A stretch of DNA of 64,000 nucleotides from Nicotiana tabacum (GCF_000715075.1 NC_134085.1:134740060-134804059); one strand, 5' to 3'. Shown: positions 34,730-47,316, counted from the first letter of the stretch. Notes: generated by a model not told the origin, from the sequence alone. Translations and numbers: made by a program.

Positions 34730-37700
34730 CTAGAAGATCCCGGTTCTTTCACAATTCCTTGCACCATTGGGAGTGAGGAATTTTCAAAGCTCTATGTGAT
34801 TTAGGGGCAAGTATCAACTTGATGCCCTACGCAATTTTCAAGAATTTAGGTATTGGACAACTGAGACCCACTTCCATGAGATTGCAAATGGAGGATACAA
34901 CTATGAAGAGACTATTGGGTATTATTGATGTTGTCCTTGTTCGGGTGGACAAATTTATCTTGCATGCTAATTTTGTGATCTTGGATTGTGAGGTAGTTTA
35001 TGAGGATCCAATCATATTGGGAAGACCTTTCCTTGCTACCGGGAAGGCCTTAGTTGATGTGGAAGCAGGGGAACTCACCTTCTGGGTGGGTGATGAGAAA
35101 GTGGTCTTTCATGTGTGCAAGTCAATGAAGTAGCCCAATAGTTCTGAAGTGTGCTCTTTTATGGACCTTGTCACGGCAGTGATAGTTGATGATACTAGTG
35201 CAATGATCAATGTAGAGGACCCTCTAGAGGCAGTTTTGTTGAATCTTGATGTAAAAGAGGATGAAGGCCGAGTGGAGTGCGTGAATGCTTTACATAGAAT
35301 GGGCTCTTTCTCTTATGAGCCTAGGAAACTCTCTTTGGATCTTGAGAATAGGAAGACTCCACCAACAAAACTCTCTTTGGATCTTGAGAATAGTAAGACT
35401 CCACCAACAAAACTCTCAATCGAGGAACCTCAGGTATTGGAGTTGAAGTTGTTGCCTCCACACCTGAGGTATGAATTCTTAGGCCCTAGTTCAACTTTGC
35501 TAGTTATTCTTTATTCTTTTCTTACTAACATGTAGGTTGATGCCACAATGACAGTGCTTTAAAAGCAGAAGAAGGCAATTGGATGGACCTTAGATGATAT
35601 TCGGGGGATAAGCCCTGCATTCTGTATGCACAAAATTCTTCTGGAAGGTGATGCAAAGCCCTCCTTGGAACATCAAAGGAGGTTGAACGAGGCAATACAA
35701 GAAGTTGTAAAAAAGGAGGTGATCAAGTGGTTGGATGCCGGGGTTGTGTACCCCATCTCTGATAGCTTTTGGACTTCGCCGGTGCAATGTGTACCAAAGA
35801 AAGGTGGTATGACTGTGGTTACAAATTCGTAGAATGAGTTGATTCCAACAAGGACTGTCATTGGGTGGAGGGTATGCATGGACTACTGCAAGCTTAATAA
35901 AGTGACCCCCAAGGATCACTTTCCATTGCCTTTTCTTGATCAGATGTTAGATCGACTTGCTGGACGTGCCTGCTACTGTTTCTTGGATGGGTATTCTGGG
36001 TACAACCAAATATTGATTGCTCCGGAAGATCAGGAGAAGACCACCTTCACTTGTCCATATGGCACCTTTGCCTTTTCTAGGATGCCTTTTGGGTTTTGTA
36101 ATGCACCGGCTACATTTCAGGGGTGTATGATGGCCATTTTTACCGATATGGTGGAAGATATTTTGGAGGTGTTCATGGACGACTTTAGTGTTATGGGGGA
36201 CTCATTTGATGAATGTTTGAAAAATCTTGATAGAGTGTTGGCCCGTTGTGAAGAAACCAATGTTGTTCTTAATTGGGAGAAATGCCACTTCATGGTTGAG
36301 GGGGGCATAGTTCTTGGGCATAAAATTTCAAAGCATGGTATAGAGGTGGACAAAGCAAAAATTGATGTGATTTCAAGGATCCCTCCCCCTACTTCTGTCA
36401 AGAGAGTTAGAAGTTTTCTTGGGCATGCGGGGTTCTATCAGAGATTTATCAAAGATTTTTCAAAGGTAGTGAATCCCTTATGCAAGTTATTGGAAAAAGA
36501 TGCCAAGTTCGTGTTTGATGAGAGATGTATGCAAGCCTTTGAACTTCTCAAGCACAAGTTGACCACCACTCCTATTATTACCGCACCCAATTGGAGCATG
36601 CCTTTTGAGCTTGTTTGTAACGCTAGTGAGTCTTGGGTCAAAGAATGAGCAAAATATTTCATCCGGTGTACTATGCGAGCTAATGAATGATGCTCAAGTG
36701 AACTACACGGTGATTGAGAAAAAGCTTTTATCTATTGTGTTCACGATGGAGAAATTTCGGCCGTATCTCATGGGTGCCAATGTCATAGTTCATACCGATC
36801 ATGTCGCACTCCGGTACTTGATGACAAAGAAGGATTCCAAAGCTAGGCTGATGCGATGGGTATTATTACTTCAAGAGTTTGATTTGGAGATTATGGACCA
36901 GAAGGGTAGTGAAAACCAAGTGGCGGACCACATATCCCGCTTGGAGGAGTAAGGGAGGCCTCGTGATGGCCTAGAGATCAATGATTCATTTCCCAATGAG
37001 CAACTCCTTTCGGTGTCAGTGAGTGGTATGCCATGGTTTGCGAACGTTGCTAATTTTCTTGTGACTGGTATAATCCCGTGTGAGCTCTCTTCTAACCAAA
37101 GAAAGAATCTCAAACGAGAAACTTTGGACTTTTATTGGGATGAGCCGTACTTGTTCAAGATTTGCACGGATGGTGTGATCCGAAGGTGTGTCCCGTAGGA
37201 GGAGCAATTGAGTATCTTAGAGGCTTGTATTTTCTCTCCCTATGGTGGCCATCATGGCAGGGCGAGGACGGCTTCAAAAATTCTTAGTTGTGGGTTTATT
37301 GGCCACTTTGTACAAAGCTGCAAGTGAACTTGTGAAGAGATGTGACGAATGTCAAAGAGCGGGTGGAATTACGAAGAAAGACGAGATGCCTCTCAATACC
37401 ATTCTTGAAGTTGATATTTTTGATGTATGGGGCATTGATTTTATGGGCCCGTTTGTTAGCTCGTGTGGGAACACATACATTCTTGCGGCGGTTGACTATG
37501 TTTCAAAGTGGGTTGAAGCCATGGCTCTACCCAACAATGAGGCCCGGAGTGTTGTTGCGTTTCTCAAGAAAAGCATTTTTACTTGGTTTGGCACTCCTTG
37601 TGCAATATAAGTTATGTGGGGTCTCATTTTTGTAATAGAGCTTTTGACACTTTGCTTGCAAAGTATGGTGTCAATCATAAAGTTTTTACTCCTTATCATC

Positions 37701-38295
37701 CTCAAGCGAGTGGCCAAGTTGAAGCCTCAAACAGGGAAATCAAGAGTATATTGTCAAAAACGGTCAATGCAAATAGGACCGATTGGTCAAAGAAGTTGGA
37801 TGATGCTCTATGGGCTTATAGGACTGCTTAAAAGACTTCGATTGGTATGTCTTCGTATCGGTTGGTGTTTGGTAAAGCTTGCCATCTACCAGTTGAGTTA
37901 GAGCACAAGGACATATGGGCTATGAGGAAGCTGAATCTTGAATGGGATATGGCATCAAATCTTCATGTGGAGAAGCTTAGTGAACTTGATGAATTCCGAT
38001 TCCATGCCTACTCCAGTTCGTCCTTGACAAGGACAAGATGAAGAACCTCATGATAAATATGCTCGTGGCAAGGATTTCAAAGTGGGTGATTTGTTTCTTG
38101 TTCAATTCTCGATTGCGTCTGTTTCCGGGAAAGGTTAAGTCGAAATGGAGTAGACCTTTTGAAGTGTTATTTGTGACTCCGTTTGGTGAACTTGACTTGA
38201 AGAACAATAATGGAGAGGTTTTCAAAGTTAATGGGCACACGGTCAAGCACTACCTGGCAAAATTAATAATGGCCACGTGGTGGCACTCCATCTAA
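34730..38295 (+). pseudogene. Athila pol pseudogene (protease, RT, RNase H, integrase)
   Basis: Protease with active-site motif DLGASINLMP near 34798 and ILGRPFLATG near 35018. RT from about 35590 to 36640: PLPFLDQMLDRLAGRACYCF, the polymerase box FMDDFSV near 36174 with both Asp intact, and RSFLGHAGFYQRFIKDFS. RNase H/connection continues after a frameshift near 36640 ([26 protein letters not shown]). Integrase: zinc-finger part near 37240-37370 ([10 protein letters not shown]), WGIDFMGPF and [10 protein letters not shown], then a frameshift and stop near 37610. It resumes with [17 protein letters not shown] (third catalytic acid present) to [14 protein letters not shown]. Stops and frameshifts make it non-functional although catalytic motifs are well kept. 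Confidence 0.9.
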
Positions 38296-38299
38296 AGTG

Positions 38300-39545
38300 A
38301 TTTGATGGTAACATGCGTTGTGCCGCGACGTTAAATCAAGCGCTTCTTGGGAGGCAACCCATGTGTCTTTCTTTTTGTTTTTCTTTGATTTTCTTTGTAG
38401 TATAAGATCTGCTTTTGGACTAAATGGTTGTGAGATGTGTGTAGGATTGTTTTGATACAATGCAGGACCAAGTTGGAAATGTGCACTCTCTGAAGTTTGC
38501 ACTGCGGCCGCAAGGGCCTTAGTGGAGGGACAACATTTCAATGTGGTCCACAGAGTGGATTGGTCAAAAAGGAGGAGTCTCTGAAGTTTAGCACCGCGGC
38601 CACAATGCATTTTGTGCGGTCCGCGGTAGACCATTGCGGCCGCAAAGCATTTCTTGCGGTCCGCAGTGGACATTTCCCCAAAGCTTCTGATTTTTGAGTA
38701 CCGCGGACCGTAGTGCAATTTTGTGCGGCCCGTGGTAGGTAGGTGAAGCGGGCCCCAGGTCATTTTTCTATAAATAGGACTTGAGGCCCTCATATAAAAC
38801 TTTTCAATCCTTTGCTCTCAAATAGTAAAAAAATATTGTTCACCCAAGCCCTAACTGCACGAATTCAATTTCAATCACTCACTCTCATTCATCTATGTTG
38901 CATCTCACTACTGGTAATTTTAATTTTTCCTTAGTTTTTAACTTTATTATTTTCTTTTAGTTAGTTAGTTTTTCTTCTTTTTCTTCCTTGTTCTTTAAAT
39001 CGATGCGTAGGTTTTGCTTAATAATGTTTAAATTAGGGTTAGTTAGTGAAAAAAGTTGATTAAACACCCAGGGGATCAATAATATGTGATTTTAGGCTAA
39101 AATTGAGATGAATATTTGAAACCCTGGTATTACTGTTCTTGGCTTACTGCGGTTTGTGATGGTATTTTGTGCGGTCCGCAGTGCTTATCCGTGGTCCGCA
39201 ATGCCATTTTGTGCGGACCGTGATGGTATAACTTCAGAAAGGTTGAAAGTTGAGGACCGCGATCGCGGTGGATTTTGTGCGGTCTGCGATGCCTTAATGC
39301 GGACCGTGATACCATTTTGTGCGGTCCGTAGTGGCCTTTGTCAGTGAGTGGGTAGTCTGACCCCCACATCAATGCGGACCGCAATGCTATTTTGTGCGGT
39401 CTCTATTGGTCCCTTTGCGACCGCACTACATTTTGTGTGGTCTGCAATCTGCAATTATTTTCTTTTGTGTCTGCAATTATTTTCTTTTCTGATTCGTCTG
39501 ATACTGTGATACTAACAAGCTTCAACTGAATTACACTTGCAGATA
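38300..39545 (+). other. Post-pol spacer with GCGGTCCGC palindromes
   Basis: Non-coding. Two blocks (38500-38740 and 39145-39440) repeat TGCGGTCCGCAGTG / TTTTGTGCGGACCGC-like units, the same motif as in the LTRs. Confidence 0.75.
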
Positions 39546-41550
39546 ATGGTTCAATCACGAGGCAGTGGTAGAAAACAACAAGGAAAGGAGAGTCCTCCCT
39601 GGGTAGAGAAAAAAGCATGATCAAATTGACTCCCCAAGTCCGGCAAGCTATCAAAGATACCAGGAAGACAATAAGGGCTATTGATAGAGCTGCTTCCCAT
39701 TTGGGAAGTGAGTATGTGCCCTCCTAGGAGGCATCCGACTCAGACTCTGTGCCAGAATATGTTCCTGACTGGCCGGAGAGGAACAGATTGAGAGATACAC
39801 CTCCGGGCACCCCTACTACCCAAGTGTCAGTGCAAATTTCTTCTGAGTCGTCTGAGGGCTTAGTTGCAGGCAGTGACAATGCCTATTCTACCTCACCTAC
39901 AGCTTCAATATCCGGTGAGGATCCCGTAGAAGCAGAAGAAGGGGTGAGCGCCAAGTAGGAGGAGTAGAGAGAACCATGAAACCGGAAGCATGGCAAGATA
40001 GATTCGTGAGTGAAGTAGCCTCCCACAAGTTTAGAGAATGGTGGCCTGAGAGGAAGTTGATACCTGAGCAAAAATTCATTAAAAGGGACCTTTTGCCTCA
40101 CAACCTCAATGTGCTGAGGCAGTTCAGAGAGAGAGCAGACTGGGACAATTTCATAGGCCACATGGAGGATGCCAATGAGCACTTAGTCAAGAAGTTCTAC
40201 ACCAATATGGCCCATATCAAAAAGGGAACTACAATGACTAAGGTATGAAATTTGAAAATAAAATTTGATGTAAAAATGATCAATGACTACCTGGGCTTTC
40301 CGGAGGAGGATGAGAGATTGTACTTAGAGAAGGTAGCTTTGGGGGAGTATACACGTCCGTGGTTAGCAGAGTACTTGGCAATCCCAGGTACCACCCCAGC
40401 ATGGTTGACAACGGGAGTAAAAATTCTGAGGAGAATCCTGACTTTCGAAGCAAAAGGGTGGGAGACATTTGTTTGTATCAGGCTAGACCCCACCACTCAT
40501 GACAACTCTCTTCCTATCTCCCGGGCTATATTGGTGGCATCGATCATGGCGGGGTACCCGATCAACATCGAGAATATGATGTCCAGGGCAATTACACGGG
40601 TGGTGAACGAAGGTGATAGATCCTACCCTTTCCTAATTTTTCTGACTATGTACTTCAAGGATCAAGATGTAGAAAAAAGGAGATTTGATGTGAAGGTGAA
40701 GCCGAAGGCACCCTTTTCCTGGTACAGCCTACAGGGTGATGACAACCCTAAAGGCAAGAACCCCAAGGGTAAATCTACTGCTTCTACTGGCTAGTCTGAA
40801 GATCTAGTAGTAGTAGTGGCTCCTACTCAGCCTCCTTCAGCTACCCCAAACATGATCCCAGGACCCTCCACTTTTATAGCCCCAAATATTCCCTCATCTG
40901 CAGCATATCCTTTAACTGCCCACCGCTTAAGCTAGACCCTCGCCAGTATCAACAACTAGATGCAGGCAACCACTTCCAAGTTGCCTGTACTTTCTACGTT
41001 GGTGGCAGCCCAGTCTGCATCTCTTCAACCACAGGTCCCACAGTCAGTAGAGGACACTCTCAAGGAGCTTCTGGAGAACCAAAAGAAGCTCCTGGAGAAC
41101 CAACAATTAATATTGGTCGTTGTGGGTTCACATGGAAAAGCATTAAAGGATTTAACCATAGAAACAAAGAAATTGAGAAAGACTCGGGCATCGAAGGAGT
41201 CAGTAAAGGAGTTGAGGGTGGAGGTGGAGAGATTAAAGGCTGATCACTTGCCTTTGGATCTTTTATTGCATGACTCGGCTCCAGCAGCCCAGCCTGAGCT
41301 GGAGCAGGAGACAGAGAGGCCAGCAAAGAGAAAGAGGGTGATTCCTTGTGATGATGATGTTATGATAGAGTTGGAGGAGTTGCAAGGAGGTTCCTCTAGC
41401 TAGTCTCAGGCCCCAGTGCAGGCTCAGGACCTAGTACAAGCCCAGGTCCCAGTGGAGACACAGGTTACAGGGATCCAGTCTCATGTTCCCGAGCAGTCCG
41501 AGGACCTAGGGACCCAGACTCATGATCTTATGCAGACGGAGGGTCAATAG
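39546..41550 (+). pseudogene. Athila post-pol ORF (env-like position), nearly open
   Basis: Starts MVQSRGSGRKQQGKE, shifts frame early, then runs through Ser/Glu-rich sequence. A long stretch from 39976 (FREWWPERKLIPEQKFIKRD, WDNFIGHMEDANEHLVKKFY, INDYLGFPEEDERLYL, AWLTTGVKILRRIL) reaches 40794. Beyond a TAG the frame continues to a Pro/Gln-rich segment, a coiled coil (KELLENQKKLLENQQLI; LRVEVERLKADHL), a basic patch PAKRKRV and an acidic end, stopping at 41548. It matches in position, and I believe in family, the extra ORF of Athila elements. I saw no convincing signal peptide or membrane anchor, so calling it env would go too far. Confidence 0.7.
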
Positions 41551-43410
41551 GGAGTTTCTTTTTATGCTCTATCTTTTATTGCTCTTATTTTGGTTAGTTA
41601 GCATTGAGGACAATGCTAGCTTTCATTTGAGGGGTAGCCCTATTTTGGGTGATTTGGGTTGTATATATGACATTACTTTTCTTTTTTTTTTATTTATTAG
41701 GCTTTTGTTTACTTTTGGTATGTACATAATTTTATCATTTTATTGCACTTTTCGTACTTTATACTTTTGGTCTGTATATAAAGTTACGTTTCAGTGTATA
41801 TATTTATTCTCCCTTATGTATATTCGACTAAATCCCCTCTTGTATATATTCATTTTTACTTTCCGCATTTTTTCTTTCATAGCTTCTTATTTCATTTCGA
41901 TAGCTTCTTATTTTGAGTTTTGCGTTCAGTAAGCCTTTAGTTTTCTTAATGCCACGGTTCTTTCTAAAGGTGGAATTTGTGTGAACCGGGTGGCTCTTCC
42001 CGATTATGGATGGCATGACAACCTTCTTAAGGGTTTGAGTATGTTTTCTTTTTGTTTTTTGTGTGTAAATAGTAGCTAGTGAGTAATGGTGCCTCAAACA
42101 AAGCTTCACTTGGGCCTAACACACTTGCCTTTGATCCTATGGTCAAAAATAAATTGTTGTGTATATGATGGTGAAAGTTGTGACCTTGAGACTCTTGTGT
42201 TGGCCGATAATCATCAAGTGGTTTTTCGGGACCATTGTGTTGCTCAAATCTTAGCTAAAGTTGTTGTGGGCCTCCGACTCTGTCTCTTTAGCAATCCTAT
42301 AGCTTGTGTGGTGAGAATTTAAATTGCAAGTCCAAGTCCCGAGCCATTAGTCTAGAACTTACCCTAAATGTTTGTCTAGGCGAAATTCTAAGTGTAGTTT
42401 GACTTGAGATGTGATTATAGGCTCTCCTTGATTCGAATGATGTGTTGAAAACTTTCATAGCCTACCAATGTTAATATCCCTAGTCAACCCTTTTTAACCA
42501 TAGACCTTTTTCTTTCAAAAACCACGATACAAGTCTTTACCCGTTTTAAAAATACCCTCTCTTGGCACCCGATCTTTCCTTAGCACAAGGAAAAAGCATA
42601 GGTTTGGGGGGGAGAGACGAGGAATACAACAAAGTGGTAAAAGACACAAAATGAAGAAAAGGAAAGACAATGAAAAAGCAAGAAAAATTAAAAAGTCAAA
42701 AAGAATGACCAATGTAGAATAAAAATGAAAGGATTCAAGAAAGTAAAGAGATGAAAGGTGTGGAAAGTTGAGAAAGGAGAAAATATTTGAAATGAACAAG
42801 AAAGAGTGACAGTGCGTCTCTCTAACCTCTAAGAAAGAAGTTAATGACTCAAAAAGTCAAGAGAATGTGTGCCTAAATGAAGCAAATGAAGTGCTTAAAG
42901 GAAGATGGAACCCACCTAAACCAAATATCTCCTACCCTGAACCAAAAGCCTTCACTATATCTCCACAAAAACCCTATATGATCTTGAGTTGAATGAAGCT
43001 TACATTAGTGGTGACCCACATAAGGGGCAAGCTTATGGTACTTAGAGCCGAACTTGTGACCTTTCTTTGAGAGAGATGAGTGTGTTTTCCACAATCCTCG
43101 TTCTGAGTGCTACAATCTAAAAGTGAGGGTTGCTTAAGGAAAGTTGAGGAATATGAGTTTGGGTTCCACAATGACCAAGGTAGTAGAAAGAGTTTCTTTG
43201 ATGGGTTGAGTCGACTCTTGATGCTCTTGTGTTGTACTAAATCCATGGTGTTTAGAAGGTCAAATATTGTTAATGATTCATTTGAATTGAGGGCAATTGT
43301 TAGTCCCAATTGATGCTAGATGAGGTCACTTTAGGTCAGTTGAATTTTCTTGGATTTACTCTTAAGAGGTGGGTCTTATTTTGTTTGCTTGAGGACAAGC
43401 AAAAGCTTAA
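41551..43410 (+). other. Athila 3' untranslated region
   Basis: Non-coding, starting with the T-rich ATTGAGGACAATGCTAGCTT region and including a second purine run TAGGTTTGGGGGGGAGAG near 42600. Short frames have no recognisable domain. Confidence 0.6.
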
Positions 43411-43422
43411 GTTTGGGGGAGT
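43411..43422 (+). other. Polypurine tract of the Athila-type element
   Basis: GTTTGGGGGAGT ends immediately before TGATAACT of the 3' LTR; a typical Athila PPT. Confidence 0.88.
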
Positions 43423-44943
43423 TGATAACTAGGGATTCTAGTCCATTTTATACTCCTTTTTACTTGAGTTTTGATTAAAAATGTATACAAAATAGTCTCA
43501 AAAGCTTACATGTTGTACTTTGTTGCAGGGTTTGGTAAAAAAGGTGACATTAGTCAAAACTATCTCTAAAAGGAGTGAAACATGCATAAGTACTAAGAAC
43601 AAGTCCAAGCACAGTTAAAACAGATCCATTGCGGCCGCAATCCATTTAGTGCGGTCCGCAGTGAGGAGAATCAGAGAGGTGCACTTTTGGAGCCTAAGGC
43701 GATGCGGACCGCAGAGGATTTAGTGCGGTCACAGTGGCCTCTTTGCAACTGCAACCCATTTTGTGCGTTCCGCAAAGATGGGGGTTCAGAGAGTTAGGAG
43801 TTTGAAGATGAAGGCCAATGCAGTCCGCGGTCCTTTTTGTGCGGACCACACGAAATGCTACCGCGGCCGCAGTGCATTTTATGCGGCCCGCGGTGGCCAG
43901 ATTCAGAGAATGCATTATCAAGCTAAAAAGCTTCAGTGCGGTCCGCGGTGCATTTTGTGCAGACCGCACTACCTCGTCAGGGGTATTTTTGTCCAGAAAA
44001 TTTGACCTAGTATAAATACTTTCTTTTCCTATTTTTAAGTCACCTTTTGGTAATTAGGGAAAGACCAGAGCACATGAACGGTTGTGTTAAGACAATTTGA
44101 GTAATTTGTAGCTAAATTAACACTGATTCTTTATCTTAGCTTGTAATTGAATCTTATGGGTTATTCTTCATCTATTTATCAGTTTTCTTTCATTATTATG
44201 AGTAGCTAGACCCATTATCTAGGGTTGTGGCTCAACCTTAGTGTGAGTATTTGATGGGTTTTTTTGATTTAGGGCTTAGATGTTTATGGGTAGTTGATAT
44301 TTGGACTGATTTGTGTTTTCCATGTTGAATTAGTGGTTGCAAACACTAATTTGTGCCTATTTGACTTGGGCTCTTCTTGAGAAAGAGAGCTTGAGTCTAG
44401 GAAAATCTGTCCAACAAGGAATTAGGGTGTAATCAAGAGATTGATAGCCCCAATTAAAGGGTTAAACTTAGAGATAGTAATACCCAACTTGAGCCTATAT
44501 TGCTTGCACAATTTTGACACCCAATTGGTCTTGAGAAAGTCAATTAGGGAAAAGTCACTCAAGCTACCAAGAGGTATAGAGTGAGTAATTCCGTGCATTG
44601 GCTATATCACAATCCCCAACATATCGTCTTTTCCTTAGGCTTTAGATCCCGTCAAGTATTCACCTAGGAGAAAGTCACTTCCCTAGTGCCTCTTTAACTA
44701 ACTAGAAAACCCTACAAGCAATCATTCTTAGTTTAATTTAGCTTATTATTAGCTTAAATATTAGAAGTAATATTCAACCAAAAAATGATTGGAAGAGTAA
44801 TTAAGAGCACTACGCATCTCTAGCTTAGATAGAAATCCAATTCCCACTTCTAGCTCCCTGTGGATTCGATCCCGACCATCTCGGGTAAAAGCTACTTCGA
44901 CCGCTCTTGCCACTCCGTAGTGGTGTAGGGTTGGCTCCAATCA
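43423..44943 (+). repeat. 3' LTR of the Athila-type element
   Basis: 1521 bp, aligned end to end with 30996-32525, again with the GCGGTCCGC block (43630-43990). Ends CTCCAATCA, followed by the ACACA duplication. Confidence 0.93.
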
Positions 44944-44948
44944 ACACA

Positions 44949-45320
44949 CCTCATAGAAATAATAGAAATCTACCACTAAGGGGGGGGGAGAGGAAGCGTA
45001 TACTCGACGATGAAGGGGTAGGCGTAAAACGCACAATATCTCGGGCGATCGAAGCCGGCAATATTTCAACATGGCGAGGGATCCCCCATTTTACCCTTAT
45101 CTCCGCAATATCTACCTCAGTCATAATAGAGGGAGAGAGTTCCGGCTTCTCCAGCGGGACTGTGGAAATCGTTCCACGGCTTTCCAGGGCGAGGCAGTAT
45201 TTCGGCCGCCGTCGGAATCCCCTCCTCCTCTATAACTTCCACTCCACCGAGAGCAGAGACATCACTTTTCGATGCCGAAATTGCGGCAGGATTATCAGCG
45301 CGGGAAGAACTACCAATCAT
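44949..45320 (-). pseudogene. Element A antisense gene, N-terminal part
   Basis: Minus-strand ATG at 45320 (MIGSSSRADNPAAISASKSD), parallel to MAGNYSRDNLPVVDPVSESA of copy B. Both continue through a similar acidic stretch to ILPRPG. After frameshifts the end near 44949-45010 reads PFIVEYTLPLP and LVVDFYYFYEV, as in copy B, and is then cut by the Athila insertion. The other half resumes at 30995 on the minus strand. Confidence 0.75.
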
Positions 45321-45487
45321 GAGTATCGATTTAATGGAACAAAGGGCTTAAGAAGAAGAAGAGATGGGGGTGAAATTTTTTGGCTAACTGAAGAAGATCG
45401 AAAATCTGAAAGTATATGAGAAGAGAAAGATCTACAATGTTCTCTTAACAAAGGCTAGAAAGTGTATCAATCGAATGGTGTCTTTTC

Positions 45488-45497
45488 TCTATTTATA
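45488..45497 (-). promoter_or_regulatory. TATA box of the element A antisense gene
   Basis: Minus strand TATAAATAGA, 168 bp before the antisense ATG. Copy B has the identical 10-mer 162 bp before its ATG. The wider context is also conserved (GGRATTTATGTC upstream). Confidence 0.65.
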
Positions 45498-45813
45498 GGG
45501 ACATAAATTCCCCAAGCGGGAAACCCAAGAGTCGCCAATCAAAACTGATAAGGGCAAGAAATGGTTCAATCACCAGGAAATGTGTGTCATAATGACAGTA
45601 GCCACAAACGACATTTCAAATCAAACAAACGTTTAGATTCCGAACGGTTGCGACGGTCCCAAGGGCACCGTTGTAGCGCTGTCCCATCGCCTCGATCCAT
45701 AGACTACGTCCAAGGCACGAATGGTTAGATATTTCTTAAGTGTTCAAAATCATAATCCTCCCGACGGGCCCATCAATAGATGACCCGGACGGACAGAGGG
45801 ACTAACTGTATAG

Positions 45814-46293
45814 GTCAAAATCTGACCATAGTAGCCGACCCAGTTAGAACCCCGTCTAAGGGGCGGGGTAGCGAGGACCATCACAACCTACTTCAGTCTA
45901 AGTATCCACAATGTACAATGAGTCAAAAGATAATACTTAAGTAATGATAAAAAGGCCTCAGCGTAAGGGCAGACCGACCGGAGAAGGTGGTCATGGTCTC
46001 AAAAATATATATATGGGATGAATTCCCCAAAGAGGGAGGGGGCTTTTCTTTTTCTCTCTCTATATCCTCTCCTTCTATTTTCCTTCTAAAAAGGATGTAA
46101 AATCGATGACCTCTTGGGCATCATGAAAGAGGAAATAACAAAGATAATAAAGATTGCTCTTTTTTATTTCATTTTATTCATTACCTTCTGATTCTTTTCC
46201 AGATATGGGGTTTACTATGCTTGACTAATATTAACCTAAATCATTAGTAACAATTGTTTAATCAAAAAGGTTTTGGCATCTTTTGGTCAAACA
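45814..46293 (+). repeat. 3' LTR of element A
   Basis: 480 bp, starting GTCAAAATCTGACCATAGTAG and ending TTTTGGTCAAACA. It carries the uninterrupted GGGGTAGCGAGGACC that is split by the MITE in the 5' LTR. Confidence 0.85.
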
Positions 46294-46304
46294 TAATACA
46301 TACA

Positions 46305-46307
<3 letters not shown>

Positions 46308-46381
<74 letters not shown>
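46308..46381. repeat. (AT)n microsatellite between elements A and B
   Basis: About 74 bp of uninterrupted AT dinucleotides in the 200-bp strip separating the two elements. Confidence 0.95.
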
Positions 46382-46388
<7 letters not shown>

Positions 46389-46494
46389 TTTATCCATCTT
46401 GTTTGAGCGGTTGGGTGATTGACTGTTTAGGTTAATTCTTCTGTATAAAATTACTTAGAACTATTTACTTTAACATCTACATCTACTTACGTAC

Positions 46495-46990
46495 TGTTTT
46501 ACTCAAAAGATATTAAAACCTTTTTGAACAAATCAATCAAAGATGAAGGGGTAAATCTTAGTCAGACATAATTAAATTCAGATCAAAAAGTTAATAACAA
46601 TGATTGCACATGGGATGAAATAAATATGATTAATCTTATTAGGATTCAACCTTGTGTCTCTCATCAATCGATGAGGAAGTAAGCTTACATCTTTTATTCA
46701 AGTTCATTTCCTCTTTCTCTAGAATATAGGAAGAGAGCTTTTTGTTTTCTCTATCCCCCAGCCCTCTATGGGGAGAGCTTTTCCTGGCTATATATAGTCA
46801 GGGCATCCATGCCCTTTTCTTGACTTGACATCTTCTTACCGCTAATATGTGTTGGCCATGATTTTAGGCGTCACCCTTACCGATTCGTCGGATGTCATAG
46901 TGGAGAAATGGAGTGGGCTATATTGACTTTCACTGCCCAGTTACTGAGGTGGGGTATCGGTCAACTTGGTCGTGACAGTTAGATTTTGAC
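46495..46990 (-). repeat. 3' LTR of element B
   Basis: Plus-strand reading starts TGTTTTACTCAAAAGATATT and ends GTTAGATTTTGAC. It aligns with 53088-53588, including ACCGATTCGTCGGATGTCAT and GGCTATATATAGTCAGGGCA. Confidence 0.88.
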
Positions 46991-47316
46991 GAATACAATT
47001 AGTTCCTCCATCTGTCGGGGTCGTCCTATGTCGGACTCGGCAGACAGATCATGTTCGTTACGTATTCAAGAGAAATCTAACCGACGATTTTCCGTTCCTT
47101 AGTCACATTTTATGGGTTTTTAGTTGAGCGGCGATGTCCTTTAGATCCCCATGGACCGTTGCGGCGGTTTCAGAATCGAAACATCGTTTGGTATTGAAAT
47201 GTTGTTTCGTGGTTATCATCATTATGACATACGTTTCTGGGAGGCTGAAACGTTTTGTGCCCTACCAGATTCGATTGGTGACTCTTTGGTTTCGTGCTCG
47301 GGGGATTTATGTCTCT

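Larger units (their letters stand above)
30996..44943 (+). mobile_element. Athila-type Ty3/gypsy retrotransposon nested in element A
   Basis: 13.9 kb with LTRs 30996-32525 and 43423-44943 (TGATAACT start, ATCA end), flanked by ACACA at 30991-30995 and 44944-44948. Primer site TGGCGCCGTTGCTGG follows the 5' LTR; polypurine tract GTTTGGGGGAGT precedes the 3' LTR. Internal order is gag, protease, RT, RNase H, integrase, then a long extra open region after pol, typical of Athila. Broken by stops and frameshifts. It splits the antisense gene of element A. Confidence 0.93.
25106..46293 (+). mobile_element. Element A: non-autonomous LTR retrotransposon with antisense gene, interrupted by Athila
   Basis: LTRs at 25106-26342 and 45814-46293 share GTCAAAATCTGACCATAGTAG, CCCCGTCTAAGGGGCGGGGTAGCGAG and TTTTGGCATCTTTTGRTCA. 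A TGGTGCCGTCTGTGGGG primer site follows the left LTR. The internal order is leader, a 91-bp tandem array, then a gene on the opposite strand. Removing the Athila insertion (30996-44948) and the MITE gives about 6.5 kb, close to copy B's 7.1 kb once A's internal deletion is counted. No sense-strand gag or pol was recognised, so it is LARD-like. LTR ends are uncertain by about 15 bp and I found no clean target duplication. Confidence 0.8.

Noticed and set aside
41522..41932. 136-codon hydrophobic plus-strand frame after the Athila post-pol ORF, possible membrane anchor
   Set aside because: It starts inside the end of that ORF in another frame and reads T-rich untranslated DNA, so the apparent hydrophobicity is base composition.
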